Shown here: one piece after another, positions 31,204 to 39,507 of the stretch | Position numbering within the stretch: the stretch's first letter is position 1 | Layout: each line of letters opens with the position of its first letter | NCBI GenBank assembly: GCA_030825115.1 | Contig: JAPJQL010000022.1 | Coordinates: 1 to 59,588 of the forward strand | Length of the DNA: 59,588 nt | Reading direction: 5' to 3' | Origin: Lachnospiraceae bacterium | GTDB lineage: Bacteria; Bacillota; Clostridia; Lachnospirales; Lachnospiraceae | Notes under the pieces: generated by a model | What the model was told of the DNA's origin: nothing | Databases searched by the model: none | The model's input: the letters and a program-made list of their open reading frames with translations, nothing else | Made by a program: the position numbers and the translations under genes

Positions 31204-33072
31204 TCAGGGCTCACGCCTGTAGCTCAGTGCACGGATCGCATTCAGGATCGCCAGCACCGAAACGCCCACGTCTCCGAATACTGCCGCCCACATGGATGCA
31301 TAGCCAAGGGCAACCAGAATCAGTACCAGGATCTTCACACCGATTGCAAATACGATATTCTGCTTTACGATCACCATCGTCTTTCTGGCAATCTGTATCG
31401 CATCGACAATCTTCGACGGCTCGTCATCCATGATCACCACATCCGCCGCCTCCACCGCTGCGTCCGACCCGATACCGCCCATCGCGATGCCTACGTCGGC
31501 GCGGGCCAGCACCGGCGCGTCATTGATGCCGTCTCCCACAAAGGCGAGGGTCCTGCCGCCGCTCTTTTGGTTCAGCAGTTCTTCCACCTTCTCAACCTTG
31601 TCTCCGGGCAGCAGATTCCCGTATACCTGGTCTAACCCCAGCCGGTCCGCCACCACACGTCCAACCTCTTCCTTATCTCCGGTCAGCATCACCAGATTGT
31701 GCACGCCCTGCGCCTTTAGTCCCAAAAGCGCGGCGGGGACATCCTCCCTCACCGTATCAGATATCACGATTGCGCCAAGATACCGTCCGCCTTCCGCCAC
31801 ATAGAGCGTAGTTCCCAATACCGACGCCGGATAGTCCACCGTTACCGCCTGACGGTCCATCAGCTTCTGATTTCCCACATAAAGTTCGCGCCAGACGCCA
31901 TCCACCTTCACCTTTGTATGGATTCCATGTCCCGATATCTCTTCCGTCGCCCCGATATCCGCCGGGTCGATCGGTTTTCCATACGCTTCTTTCACCGACA
32001 CGGCGATCGGATGGTTGGAATGGTATTCGCCGAGAGCCGCCAGGTGAAGCAGTTCTTCCCTGACGCCGCTCACAGGAGCCACATCCGTCACCTGGAATTT
32101 TCCTGTCGTCAGCGTCCCCGTCTTATCAAATACCACCGTGTCAAGGGATGCCACCGCCTCCAGGTAGTTGCTTCCCTTCATCAATATCCCCTGTCTCGAA
32201 GCCGCCCCCAGACCGCCAAAAAAGCTGAGCGGGACCGAGATGACAAGCGCACACGGGCAGGACACCACTAAAAAGCTGCATGCACGGTACACCCACGTTC
32301 CCCAGCTTCCGCCAAAGAAAAGCGGGGGAAGAAACGCCAAAAGAAGAGCCAGCCCTACCACGATCGGCGTATACACCCGGGCAAACCTGGTGATAAACGC
32401 CTCCGCCTTTGCTTTTCTGGAACTTGCATTCTCCACCAGTTCCAAAATCTTTGCGACGGTCGAATCGTCGAACAGCTTCGTTGTCCTCACTTCCAGGACA
32501 CCGCTTAAGTTGATAGAGCCGCTGACCACGTTCTCCCCGGCCTCCACTTCCACCGGCATGGATTCTCCTGTCAGCGCCTTGGTGTCCAGGCTGGAACTTC
32601 CTTTGATGACAATGCCGTCTAACGGCACCTTCTCCCCAGGTTTGATGACGATGGAATCTCCAATCTCCACCTCATAGGGGTCAACCTGTCTTTCCACGCC
32701 GTCTTTTAGCAGGTTGGCATATTCCGGGTTGATATCCATCAAATCCTTGATCGATTTTCGTGACTTGTTGACCGCATAATCACTGAACAGCTCGCCCACC
32801 TGATAAAACAGCATCACTGCAACCGCTTCCTCCAGGGAACCGACGATGATCGCCCCGATCGTCGCCACCGTCATCAGGAAATTCTCGTCAAACACCTGCC
32901 CTTTTGTGATATTTCTCAGGGCGCGCAGCGGAATGTCATATCCTGCCGACAAGTAGGCAAGGATAAACGGGATCCATGCCCACGGGCTTCGCCCTTCCAT
33001 CAAAACTGCAATGATAAACAACAGTGCGCTGGCCCCAAGCCGGACCACCATTTTTTTCTGCTTCTTCGTCAT
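31204..33072 (-). CDS. cadA: Zn2+/Cd2+-type P1B ATPase (CadA/ZntA)
   Basis: Heavy-metal exporting P-type ATPase of the plasma membrane, 622 residues. It has no N-terminal metal-binding domain; the chaperone-like domain is encoded separately just upstream. Membrane helices with the transport motif SCPCALVIS, phosphorylation motif DKTGTLT, actuator TGESMPVEV, nucleotide-binding HSNHPIA and SGHGIHTKV, then GDGINDAPVL. The Cys-Pro-Cys motif with a Zn/Cd-type context points to Zn, Cd or Pb rather than copper. AGGAGA precedes the ATG. Third gene of the arsR-HMA-cadA operon (27-base gap). Termination is not obvious before the glnA promoter. Confidence 0.93.
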   Translation of the reverse strand: MTKKQKKMVVRLGASALLFIIAVLMEGRSPWAWIPFILAYLSAGYDIPLRALRNITKGQVFDENFLMTVATIGAIIVGSLEEAVAVMLFYQVGELFSDYAVNKSRKSIKDLMDINPEYANLLKDGVERQVDPYEVEIGDSIVIKPGEKVPLDGIVIKGSSSLDTKALTGESMPVEVEAGENVVSGSINLSGVLEVRTTKLFDDSTVAKILELVENASSRKAKAEAFITRFARVYTPIVVGLALLLAFLPPLFFGGSWGTWVYRACSFLVVSCPCALVISVPLSFFGGLGAASRQGILMKGSNYLEAVASLDTVVFDKTGTLTTGKFQVTDVAPVSGVREELLHLAALGEYHSNHPIAVSVKEAYGKPIDPADIGATEEISGHGIHTKVKVDGVWRELYVGNQKLMDRQAVTVDYPASVLGTTLYVAEGGRYLGAIVISDTVREDVPAALLGLKAQGVHNLVMLTGDKEEVGRVVADRLGLDQVYGNLLPGDKVEKVEELLNQKSGGRTLAFVGDGINDAPVLARADVGIAMGGIGSDAAVEAADVVIMDDEPSKIVDAIQIARKTMVIVKQNIVFAIGVKILVLILVALGYASMWAAVFGDVGVSVLAILNAIRALSYRREP

Positions 33073-33099
33073 AGTCTCTCCTCACTGTCATGCCGCACG

Positions 33100-33324
33100 T
33101 TACCGCAGTACCTTAAACTCTGCCTCCGGCTCGATCTTGTCGGCTATCTTCCTCGCTGCCTCGATGACGCTCTCCACCTTGGAATCCTCTACCTCCAATG
33201 TCAGACGCTGGGTCATAAAACTGAGCGCCGCTTCTTTCACGCCGTCCACTTTCTTAACGCCCTCTTCAATCTTTGCCGCACAGTTCGCACAGCATAATCC
33301 CTCTAATTTAATGATCTTTTTCAT
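33100..33324 (-). CDS. Heavy-metal-associated (HMA) domain protein
   Basis: 74 residues forming one ferredoxin-like HMA domain with the metal motif LCCANCAAKIEE (Cys-x-x-Cys plus an extra Cys before it). Similar small domains are usually fused to the N-terminus of CadA/ZntA. Here the gene lies between the ArsR gene and cadA, and the ATPase lacks the domain, so it is probably a split-off metal-delivery domain or a metallochaperone. GGAGA lies before the ATG; the gap to cadA is 27 bases. Confidence 0.92.
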   Translation of the reverse strand: MKKIIKLEGLCCANCAAKIEEGVKKVDGVKEAALSFMTQRLTLEVEDSKVESVIEAARKIADKIEPEAEFKVLR

Positions 33325-33363
33325 GTTTTTTATTCTCCTTTTTATTTCTTTCGTTCTTTTGCG

Positions 33364-33750
33364 CTATTCGCTGATATGTTCCATGCCCTGCGCCAGGATC
33401 GTCTGGATATGGGCGTCGGCAAGACTGTAGAACACGGTCTTTCCTTCCCGCCGAAACGTCACCAGCCGCATCTGCTTTAACACCCTGAGCTGATGGGAGA
33501 TTGCCGACTGCCCCATCTGGAGCAGCGTCGCGATATCGCACACACACATCTCCGACTGGCTCAGCACATACAATATTTTGATCCTGGTGGAATCCCCGAA
33601 CACCTTAAAAAATTCCGACAGGTCGAGAAGCTGCTGCTCATCCGGCATGACCTGTTCTACCTGCTCGACGATATCCTCATGGACATGCATATATTCACAG
33701 GTACATTCCTCTACCTCTTTTTCGATTCTGGATTTTTCTGTCTCTGTCAT
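33364..33750 (-). CDS. ArsR/SmtB-family metal-responsive repressor (CadC/CzrA-like)
   Basis: 128 residues. The N-terminal arm carries CTCEYMHVH (C16, C18, H22, H24). The winged helix contains FFKVFGDSTRIKILYVL, EMCVCDIATLL (C69, C71) and MGQSAISHQLRVLKQMRLV (recognition helix). At the C-terminus D112, H114, H125 and E128 match the alpha-5 zinc site pattern D-x-H-x10-H-x-x-E. It therefore appears to hold both the CadC-type Cys site (alpha-3N: Cd/Pb/Bi) and the CzrA-type zinc site, as CadC does. It represses its own operon until metal binds. A matching operator sits at 33791-33812 in front of the gene. Confidence 0.93.
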   Translation of the reverse strand: MTETEKSRIEKEVEECTCEYMHVHEDIVEQVEQVMPDEQQLLDLSEFFKVFGDSTRIKILYVLSQSEMCVCDIATLLQMGQSAISHQLRVLKQMRLVTFRREGKTVFYSLADAHIQTILAQGMEHISE

Positions 33751-33790
33751 CGCGTCCCTCCGTTTCTAGTTTGATCATCGTTTTATACAT

Positions 33791-33812
33791 CATATGAATG
33801 AGTGCTCATATG
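33791..33812 (-). promoter_or_regulatory. ArsR/SmtB-type operator
   Basis: CATATGA (33791-33797), 8 bases, TCATATG (33806-33812). The core ATATGA..TCATAT with a central GAGTGCTC fits the known SmtB/CadC/CzrA 12-2-12 operator style. It lies between the promoter -10 and the ArsR start codon. Confidence 0.8.
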
Positions 33813-33815
33813 TTT

Positions 33816-33843
33816 ATATTATCACATTATTGGAATATGTCAA
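33816..33843 (-). promoter_or_regulatory. Promoter of the arsR-HMA-cadA operon
   Basis: TTGACA (33843-33838), a 16-base spacer and TAATAT (33821-33816). The operator lies immediately downstream. Confidence 0.75.
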
Positions 33844-33878
33844 CTGCTTTTTGACGCACTTTCCGATAAAATACAAAA

Positions 33879-33920
33879 ACAGGGATGATGTACGCTCATG
33901 CTGCCGCACATCATCCCTGT
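33879..33920 (-). terminator. Terminator of the MATE gene
   Basis: ACAGGGATGATGT at 33879-33891 pairs perfectly with its complement at 33908-33920. The minus-strand stem is followed by TTTTTG. Confidence 0.85.
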
Positions 33921-33958
33921 CCATAATACCTTATCGTAATCCTTCCATCTCGCCGCCC

Positions 33959-35332
33959 TTACTGCTTCACCTGCGACTGTAACCTGCATTTCTTAAAAAA
34001 GCGGATCATGACCGGAACTGCTATCATCGCCATCAAAAGCTCCGTGATCGCCTGTGCATAAGGCAGACCATAGAGCGGAACTGCCGCGTTGAGCACAAAC
34101 AGAAGCGGAATCTCGAATATAACCTTTCTGAGGATTGCAAAAATAAACGATTCGCGCCCCATACCAACCGCCTGAAACGTACCAATACAGATAAAATCAA
34201 GGGCGAGCATCGGCTGGGCCAGGCAGAAGCCCCGCAAAAACCGGGCGCCATAGGCAACCGTATCTGCATCCTTGATAAACAGATCCACAAGCCCGTTGCT
34301 GAAAAAGAACATGACAAACGCCGATAACACCAGGAGCGTTTCTGAGATCCGGATCGTAAACAGCAGCGCCGACTTCATCCGCTTATGGTCTCCGCTGGCA
34401 TAGTTGTAACTGATGAGCGGCATGACACCCTGGGAGATTCCCAGCGCCACATACATCGGCACCATGTTGATCTTCGTACAGATTCCCATCGCCGCCAGCG
34501 CAGCCGCCCCAAAAGAAGCGGCAAAGTTATTCAAAACCGTGCTGCCCACCACGTTGAGCAGGTTCTGGACTGCTGCCGGGATTCCGACCGTGCACACTCC
34601 CGCCACGATCTTCTTCTCCATGGAAAATGCCCGCGGGGAAATACAGACACAGGTCTTCCCTCTTTTGATCAGTAAATATCCAAGGAAATAAAGCAGTGCA
34701 AAACAGTTGGCAATACAGGTTGCCAGACCTGCGCCTGCCGCTCCCATGTTAAGGCCCCACGGCAGGATGCAGATGGGATCCAGGATGATATTCATCAGAC
34801 AGCCGCCCATCGTTCCGATGCTGGCATTCAGCGAAGATCCTTCGGAGCGGATCATGTACGCCATGACCACGTTCAGGATAGCCGGAACCGCGCCAACCGT
34901 CACCGTCCAGTTCAGATACGCCGTTGTCGTCGCAGATGTCGCAGCATCTGCCCCCAAAAGCGCAAGCAGCCCGGGGCGCAGCACCGTACACAGAGCTGCA
35001 AACAGGATTCCGCAGATCAGCGCTCCATAAAAACCAAACGCCGAACTTTTCCGCACCGTATCCATGTCTTTATATCCCAGAGACCGGCTCATCATGCTGG
35101 AACTTCCCACGCCAAACAGGTTGTTCACCCCGTTAAAGGCCAGAAGCACCGGGGCTGCCAAAGCCACCGCGGCCGTCTGGACCGGCTCATTCAACAGACC
35201 CACAAAATACGTATCTACCATACTGTATATGACCATGACCAGTGAACTGATCACCGTCGGGACTGAAAGAGATGCCACCGCTTTGGGAATCGGCGTCTTT
35301 TCAAACAGTTCTTCTTTTGCAATTGCTCCCAT
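33959..35332 (-). CDS. MATE family multidrug/toxin efflux transporter
   Basis: Cation-coupled antiporter of the inner membrane, 457 residues, about 12 hydrophobic helices in two six-helix halves. The first half begins FEKTPIPKAVASLSVPTVI and includes MVDTYFVGLL, the typical MATE helix 2. The second half has FGAAALAAMGICTKINMVPMYV and QGVMPLISYNYASGD, both conserved. The cation (Na+ or H+) and drug range cannot be inferred. AGGAGAG precedes the ATG and a promoter lies at 35388-35416. It is divergent from nothing here: the upstream neighbour (a GGDEF gene) reads in the same direction but ends 90 bases before it. Confidence 0.93.
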   Translation of the reverse strand: MGAIAKEELFEKTPIPKAVASLSVPTVISSLVMVIYSMVDTYFVGLLNEPVQTAAVALAAPVLLAFNGVNNLFGVGSSSMMSRSLGYKDMDTVRKSSAFGFYGALICGILFAALCTVLRPGLLALLGADAATSATTTAYLNWTVTVGAVPAILNVVMAYMIRSEGSSLNASIGTMGGCLMNIILDPICILPWGLNMGAAGAGLATCIANCFALLYFLGYLLIKRGKTCVCISPRAFSMEKKIVAGVCTVGIPAAVQNLLNVVGSTVLNNFAASFGAAALAAMGICTKINMVPMYVALGISQGVMPLISYNYASGDHKRMKSALLFTIRISETLLVLSAFVMFFFSNGLVDLFIKDADTVAYGARFLRGFCLAQPMLALDFICIGTFQAVGMGRESFIFAILRKVIFEIPLLFVLNAAVPLYGLPYAQAITELLMAMIAVPVMIRFFKKCRLQSQVKQ

Positions 35333-35387
35333 AAAAAACTCTCCTCATCTGTTTTTCTGCTGTAGTACGAAATAACCGCATTATTAT

Positions 35388-35416
35388 ATACTATAACGAA
35401 TCTGCCACGAAGTCAA
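35388..35416 (-). promoter_or_regulatory. Promoter of the MATE gene
   Basis: TTGACT (35416-35411), a 17-base spacer and TAGTAT (35393-35388), with other TATA-like hexamers nearby. Confidence 0.5.
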
Positions 35417-35422
35417 GAAATC

Positions 35423-37285
35423 CTAACATACATAAAACTGGTTCTTTCCCTTCTCCTTTGCCAGATACATCGCCTTATCCGCCGCCGCATACAACAGATC
35501 ATAGGTGTCTCCATCCTTCGGACAGGAAGCAATTCCGATACTGACGGTAACCTCAGTGCCCCAGTCTTTCTGTCCCCTGCTGACCCGGTCCAGAATCAGG
35601 CGCGCCCGTTCAGAAGCGCAAAAACTGCCATCGGTCTCCGAGCTTACAAATACGACAAATTCATCTCCCCCGATACGCCCTACCACATCCTCCTTCCGGA
35701 ACAGCTCCTGTAAGATAGCCCCCATGCCGCCCAGCACCTCGTCCCCTTTGGCATGGCCGCATGTGTCGTTTATATTCTTAAAATTGTCGATATCCATCAT
35801 AAACAGATACCCTGACTGCCTTTTTTCCAGCAAACCGTCGATCTTCTTTTTTGACGTCGCTTTATTGTAGATTCCCGTAAGCCCATCCATCTGGGCCTGT
35901 TTCTCCAGCTTTTCCTCCAGTTCCTTCTGGCTGTTGATGTCCGTAATCTTTCCTACCGCAGTGACCGGACGCCCTTCCTCATAGACAAACCGGACCTGCA
36001 GGGAACACCAGAGATAATTCTGTGTCTTATCCAGAACCCTGAGTCTGGTAATACGCGGCTCGTTCTCGGGCCCCGGATTCAACAGGAAATCCCGGAGCAC
36101 GTTCCAGTCGTCCCGTTCCACCTTTAAAAGAGGAATCCCTTCCTCCAGATACCGATCCTTGTGCAGGCCACCCACATCAAACCGGTTTTTAACGTTGGCA
36201 GTCATCTCCATGGTATCCGTGTCATAATAATACTGCATCAGGACCGTGTCCGAAAATTCAGAAAGCAGCTGATACCGTTCGCTCTCAAAAGAGAGCTGCC
36301 TGCTCTGGGCGCTATAGATCCGGTAGGCAATGAGTCCGAAGACTGCCACGATCGCCATCAGCGTCAGGCTGCTCATCACCGTGTTCTTCATGATAATCCT
36401 TGTATGCTCCAAAAGGCCGCTTGCCTCTGCCACATTTACGATATGCCAGTCATTATACCCCAGGGACCGGCTGGACAAAAACGTGGTAACCCCCTGATGC
36501 TCCCCCACCATTTCCGTAAAAGCATCATTTTGAAGCACCCCGGAATATTCCTTTGTCAGCGCCGTTCTCCCGGAAGAGCGCTGCTCAAACATCAGCCCTC
36601 TCGTACACGCCGCCTTTTCCCTGTCCAGGATGAGTGAGTAACCAACGCTCCCATCCCCTTCCAGGATATAAGTGGAGATCAGGGAGTTCTGTGTCATGAT
36701 CTGTTTGCTCTCCATCAGCTTCGACGCATCCACGATACAGCGTACAACCCCGATCACACGTCCATCCCGTTTCACCGGTACTCCATAGCCAAAATAATAG
36801 CCGTCCAGACGTCTGGAATAGCGGATCTCCGACAGGACGGTCTCCCCCGCGCACAAACGGTCATATACGTCATGGTCTTCCGGCCTGGAATTCATGGCAT
36901 CCAGTTCCTGCCTCAGCTTCTCGATTGCAATATACGTCGCCGTGAATTCATTTTCCTGGTTGATCCGGTCCAGATACCGGATAAAAATGCCGCTGTCCAG
37001 GCTTATGTCGGAAGATTCCGCCAACAGGCGGACTGCCTGGATATTATCGTCTACGCTTACAATGTAAGCCTCCACCTCCTGCGCCTGGGCTTCCGTATAA
37101 GAATTCAGCCGCTCCACCGCAATATCATAAAATACCGCTTCCAGCTTGACCCGATACCGGACAAACACCAGGTTGATCATCAGGCTCAGCAAAATAATAC
37201 TGCCCAAAAAGACCAGCCAGGTTTTTTTCAGTCCCTCATCGGTTCGTGTCTTGAAGGATGGCAATCCGTCTGTCATCCTGTGCAT
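35423..37285 (-). CDS. Membrane dCache-PAS-GGDEF diguanylate cyclase
   Basis: 620 residues from the ATG at 37285 (AAAGGAG 7 bases upstream). A first membrane helix (about 22-43) and a second (about 305-325) enclose a large extracellular dCache-type domain, recognisable by EIRYSRRLDGYYFGYGVPV and RDGRVIGVVRCIVDA. After a PAS-like domain comes the GGDEF catalytic domain with intact GGDEF (about 539-543) and intact I-site RKED five residues before it. It makes c-di-GMP in response to an extracellular small molecule, possibly an amino acid or organic acid; the ligand is unknown. A near-consensus promoter lies at 37345-37373. It is monocistronic or co-transcribed with the MATE gene by read-through. 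Confidence 0.9.
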   Translation of the reverse strand: MHRMTDGLPSFKTRTDEGLKKTWLVFLGSIILLSLMINLVFVRYRVKLEAVFYDIAVERLNSYTEAQAQEVEAYIVSVDDNIQAVRLLAESSDISLDSGIFIRYLDRINQENEFTATYIAIEKLRQELDAMNSRPEDHDVYDRLCAGETVLSEIRYSRRLDGYYFGYGVPVKRDGRVIGVVRCIVDASKLMESKQIMTQNSLISTYILEGDGSVGYSLILDREKAACTRGLMFEQRSSGRTALTKEYSGVLQNDAFTEMVGEHQGVTTFLSSRSLGYNDWHIVNVAEASGLLEHTRIIMKNTVMSSLTLMAIVAVFGLIAYRIYSAQSRQLSFESERYQLLSEFSDTVLMQYYYDTDTMEMTANVKNRFDVGGLHKDRYLEEGIPLLKVERDDWNVLRDFLLNPGPENEPRITRLRVLDKTQNYLWCSLQVRFVYEEGRPVTAVGKITDINSQKELEEKLEKQAQMDGLTGIYNKATSKKKIDGLLEKRQSGYLFMMDIDNFKNINDTCGHAKGDEVLGGMGAILQELFRKEDVVGRIGGDEFVVFVSSETDGSFCASERARLILDRVSRGQKDWGTEVTVSIGIASCPKDGDTYDLLYAAADKAMYLAKEKGKNQFYVC

Positions 37286-37344
37286 ACCATGTCTCCTTTC
37301 CTGCATCGTGATGGTTTCCTCTTATCCAAATCAGTCTACTACTG

Positions 37345-37373
37345 ATTATATGCGGTAACAATTGAATAGTCAA
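37345..37373 (-). promoter_or_regulatory. Promoter of the dCache-GGDEF gene
   Basis: TTGACT (37373-37368), a 17-base spacer and a perfect TATAAT (37350-37345). Confidence 0.8.
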
Positions 37374-37427
37374 ACCAAGATTCGTATCCGCTTCTGTAAT
37401 TTGATATATTTTTCACTTTTATGCACA

Positions 37428-37474
37428 GAAAATGCCGGACAGCAGCCAATAACGGCCGCTGTCCGGCATTTTTC
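37428..37474 (-). terminator. Terminator of the DapF-paralog gene
   Basis: AAAATGCCGGACAGC pairs with GCTGTCCGGCATTTTT around a 14-base loop, 23 bases after the gene's stop. Confidence 0.85.
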
Positions 37475-37496
37475 TCATGTGTCAGTCTTAAATTCT

Positions 37497-38354
37497 CTAC
37501 AGCGCCTGCAGCTGCCGGCTCAGTTCATCCCCCAGGATCATCCGCGCCACATACCGCACCTCGCCGGTCATCAGGACAGTCCCGTCCTCCTCAATCTCAA
37601 TCTCCATCGTGCCGCCGGGCATCTCCACATAGGTCTTTTGGTCCACCAGCCCCATCCGGTAAGCGACGCCGGCCGCCGCACAGCAGCTTGTGCCCGACGC
37701 CAGCGTATAGCCGGCCCCGCGCTCATACGTCTCAATCTGGATATGGGTCCTGTCGATCACATTCATGATCGTCGTATTGATCCGCTCCGGGAAATAACCT
37801 GCGGTCTCTGAAAACCGCCCGATCCGGGTCACGATTTTTTCGGATATCTCTTTCAGGAAAATGACGCAGTGAGGATTTCCTATGGATACACACGTTGTTT
37901 TATAAGGAATATCGTTAAATACCATCGTCTCATCCACGACTTCCCTGCGCCTGCCGGTCACCGGGATCTCATCGCTCCAAAAAGACAGCTTTCCCATCGA
38001 TACAGTCAGCTTTCCGCCGGTTTCCGTCAAAAACTGGACACGGACCGTGCCGCCCGCCGTCTGGATCCTGGCATGTTTTTTCTCCACATAACCGGCGTCC
38101 TTCAAGTATTTTGCAAAGATGCGGATTCCGTTGCCGCTGTTTTCTGCCAGGCTCCCGTCCGGATTCCAGATCCTGACGCCGATCCCGTCTTCCTGAAACA
38201 GCGGTCCTTCTAAAATACCGTCTGCACCTGCTCCAAAATTCCGGTTGCAGAGCAGCCGCACCCGCTCTTCATTCAGGGAGAGTTCATTCTTCCCGGGGTC
38301 ATAGATCAGATAATCGTTGCCAAGTCCGTGATATTTTTCCACTGTAATATTCAT
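37497..38354 (-). CDS. DapF-fold epimerase paralog with both catalytic cysteines replaced by serine
   Basis: 285 residues from the ATG at 38354 (GGAGGG upstream). It clearly has the diaminopimelate-epimerase fold: YHGLGNDYLIYD, AGADGI, NPDGSLAENSGNGIRIF, SIGNPHCVIF, YFPERINT and ERGAGYTLASGTS. Where DapF has its two catalytic cysteines this protein has Ser73 (ENSGNG) and Ser220 (LASGTS). The nearby C224/C225 pair is not at the aligned position. A Ser/Ser pair should not support the thiol-based two-base mechanism, so it is either a different racemase/isomerase or an inactive binding protein. From memory, related Ser variants occur in other Firmicutes. It is divergent from an AraC regulator. 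Housekeeping dapF is at 28256. Confidence 0.85.
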   Translation of the reverse strand: MNITVEKYHGLGNDYLIYDPGKNELSLNEERVRLLCNRNFGAGADGILEGPLFQEDGIGVRIWNPDGSLAENSGNGIRIFAKYLKDAGYVEKKHARIQTAGGTVRVQFLTETGGKLTVSMGKLSFWSDEIPVTGRRREVVDETMVFNDIPYKTTCVSIGNPHCVIFLKEISEKIVTRIGRFSETAGYFPERINTTIMNVIDRTHIQIETYERGAGYTLASGTSCCAAAGVAYRMGLVDQKTYVEMPGGTMEIEIEEDGTVLMTGEVRYVARMILGDELSRQLQAL

Positions 38355-38443
38355 GCAAAAGCCCTCCGCTCTCGTTTTCATTCTCTTTCTTTCTATTATA
38401 GATGTCACTTTTTTATATAAATACAGTGATTGTGCTTTTTATA

Positions 38444-38473
38444 TTGCAATTCGTGCTGTTATCATCATATAAT
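38444..38473 (+). promoter_or_regulatory. Promoter of the AraC regulator gene
   Basis: TTGCAA (38444-38449), an 18-base spacer and TATAAT (38468-38473). A divergent TATAAT for the DapF paralog is at 38400-38395 on the minus strand, so the two genes share a 160-base control region. Confidence 0.55.
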
Positions 38474-38516
38474 AGAAAAATAACTTTGCAGCAATACATC
38501 AAGACGGGAGGAAACC

Positions 38517-39368
38517 ATGCAACAACCGGATTCTTATTTCAAACGAGGCTATCTCGACAGTGAACTGCGCCTGTTCCACCTGACGGACATCGGCAGACAG
38601 GAATTTGAATTCCACTACCACGACTTTGATAAAATCCTGATTTTTCTGTCGGGAAAGGTCACCTACCTCATCGAAGGGCGTTCTTATATCCTTCAGCCGT
38701 ACGACATCGTTTTTGTCAGGCACAACGAGATTCACCGCCCGATGATCGACATGACGGTGCCTTATGAACGAATCATCGCCTATATCGCGCCTGATTTTCT
38801 GGACAGCCAGCAGGATGCAGACTGCAGCTTAAGCGGCTGCTTCCAGGTTCTCTCCGACCGGCATACCCATCTTCTGCGGATGGAAAATCCGGGAAGGCGT
38901 TCTCTGTTCCAGGCCATCAAACGGCTGGAAGCCGCCTGCGCCGACACCGGATACGCCAGTCAGCTCTACCAGAAAGTTCTGTTCCTGGAATTTATGATTC
39001 TCTTAAACCGCACCGCTCTCAGCCAGAAGCTGGATTATCCCGATACCGTCCTGGCAAACCAGAAGATCCTCGACGTCATGGATTACATCAACCAAAACCT
39101 GGCCGAACCTCTGGACGTCGATACGATCGCCGGTCATTTTTTCTTCAGCCGCTACCACCTGATGCGGCTCTTTAAAAAAGAGACGGGATACACCCTCGGC
39201 CACTATATCACCAGCAAACGGCTGCTTGCCGCAAGAGAGCTGCTCCAGCAGGACCTGCCCGCCACGGAAGTCTGCTACCGGTGCGGGTTTGGCAGCTACT
39301 CCACCTTCTCCAGGGCCTACCGGGCCGAGTTCGGAGAACCTCCCCGCCTGGCCAAAAGCCGCCGCTGA
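38517..39368 (+). CDS. AraC family transcriptional regulator with cupin sensor domain
   Basis: 283 residues. The N-terminal cupin-like ligand domain (about 1-130) has FEFHYHDFDKILIFLSGKVTY and IEGRSYILQPYDIVFVRHNEIHRP, a typical AraC_binding pattern with His residues at the barrel mouth. The C-terminal double helix-turn-helix (about 180-283) shows EPLDVDTIAGHFFFSRYHLMR then LFKKETGYT, and TEVCYRCGFGSYSTFSRAYRAEFG. AGGAGG-type GGGAGG precedes the ATG. It is divergent from the DapF paralog, which is a natural target, and lies upstream of the liv operon in the same direction, which has its own promoter. Confidence 0.92.
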   Translation: MQQPDSYFKRGYLDSELRLFHLTDIGRQEFEFHYHDFDKILIFLSGKVTYLIEGRSYILQPYDIVFVRHNEIHRPMIDMTVPYERIIAYIAPDFLDSQQDADCSLSGCFQVLSDRHTHLLRMENPGRRSLFQAIKRLEAACADTGYASQLYQKVLFLEFMILLNRTALSQKLDYPDTVLANQKILDVMDYINQNLAEPLDVDTIAGHFFFSRYHLMRLFKKETGYTLGHYITSKRLLAARELLQQDLPATEVCYRCGFGSYSTFSRAYRAEFGEPPRLAKSRR

Positions 39369-39399
39369 ACCGCCAATCTGAATAATTTTCAAAATTTGA

Positions 39400-39427
39400 T
39401 TGAACTTTTCGTAACATCTGTTATAAT
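39400..39427 (+). promoter_or_regulatory. Promoter of the liv operon
   Basis: TTGAAC (39400-39405), a 16-base spacer and TATAAT (39422-39427), about 80 bases before livJ. Confidence 0.75.
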
Positions 39428-39507
39428 ATAATAATCGTGTATCCACATCAAAGACACTTGTTCTTCCATCAAAAACATCGGATACGCAAAAAAAGGAGGA
39501 CTCTATT

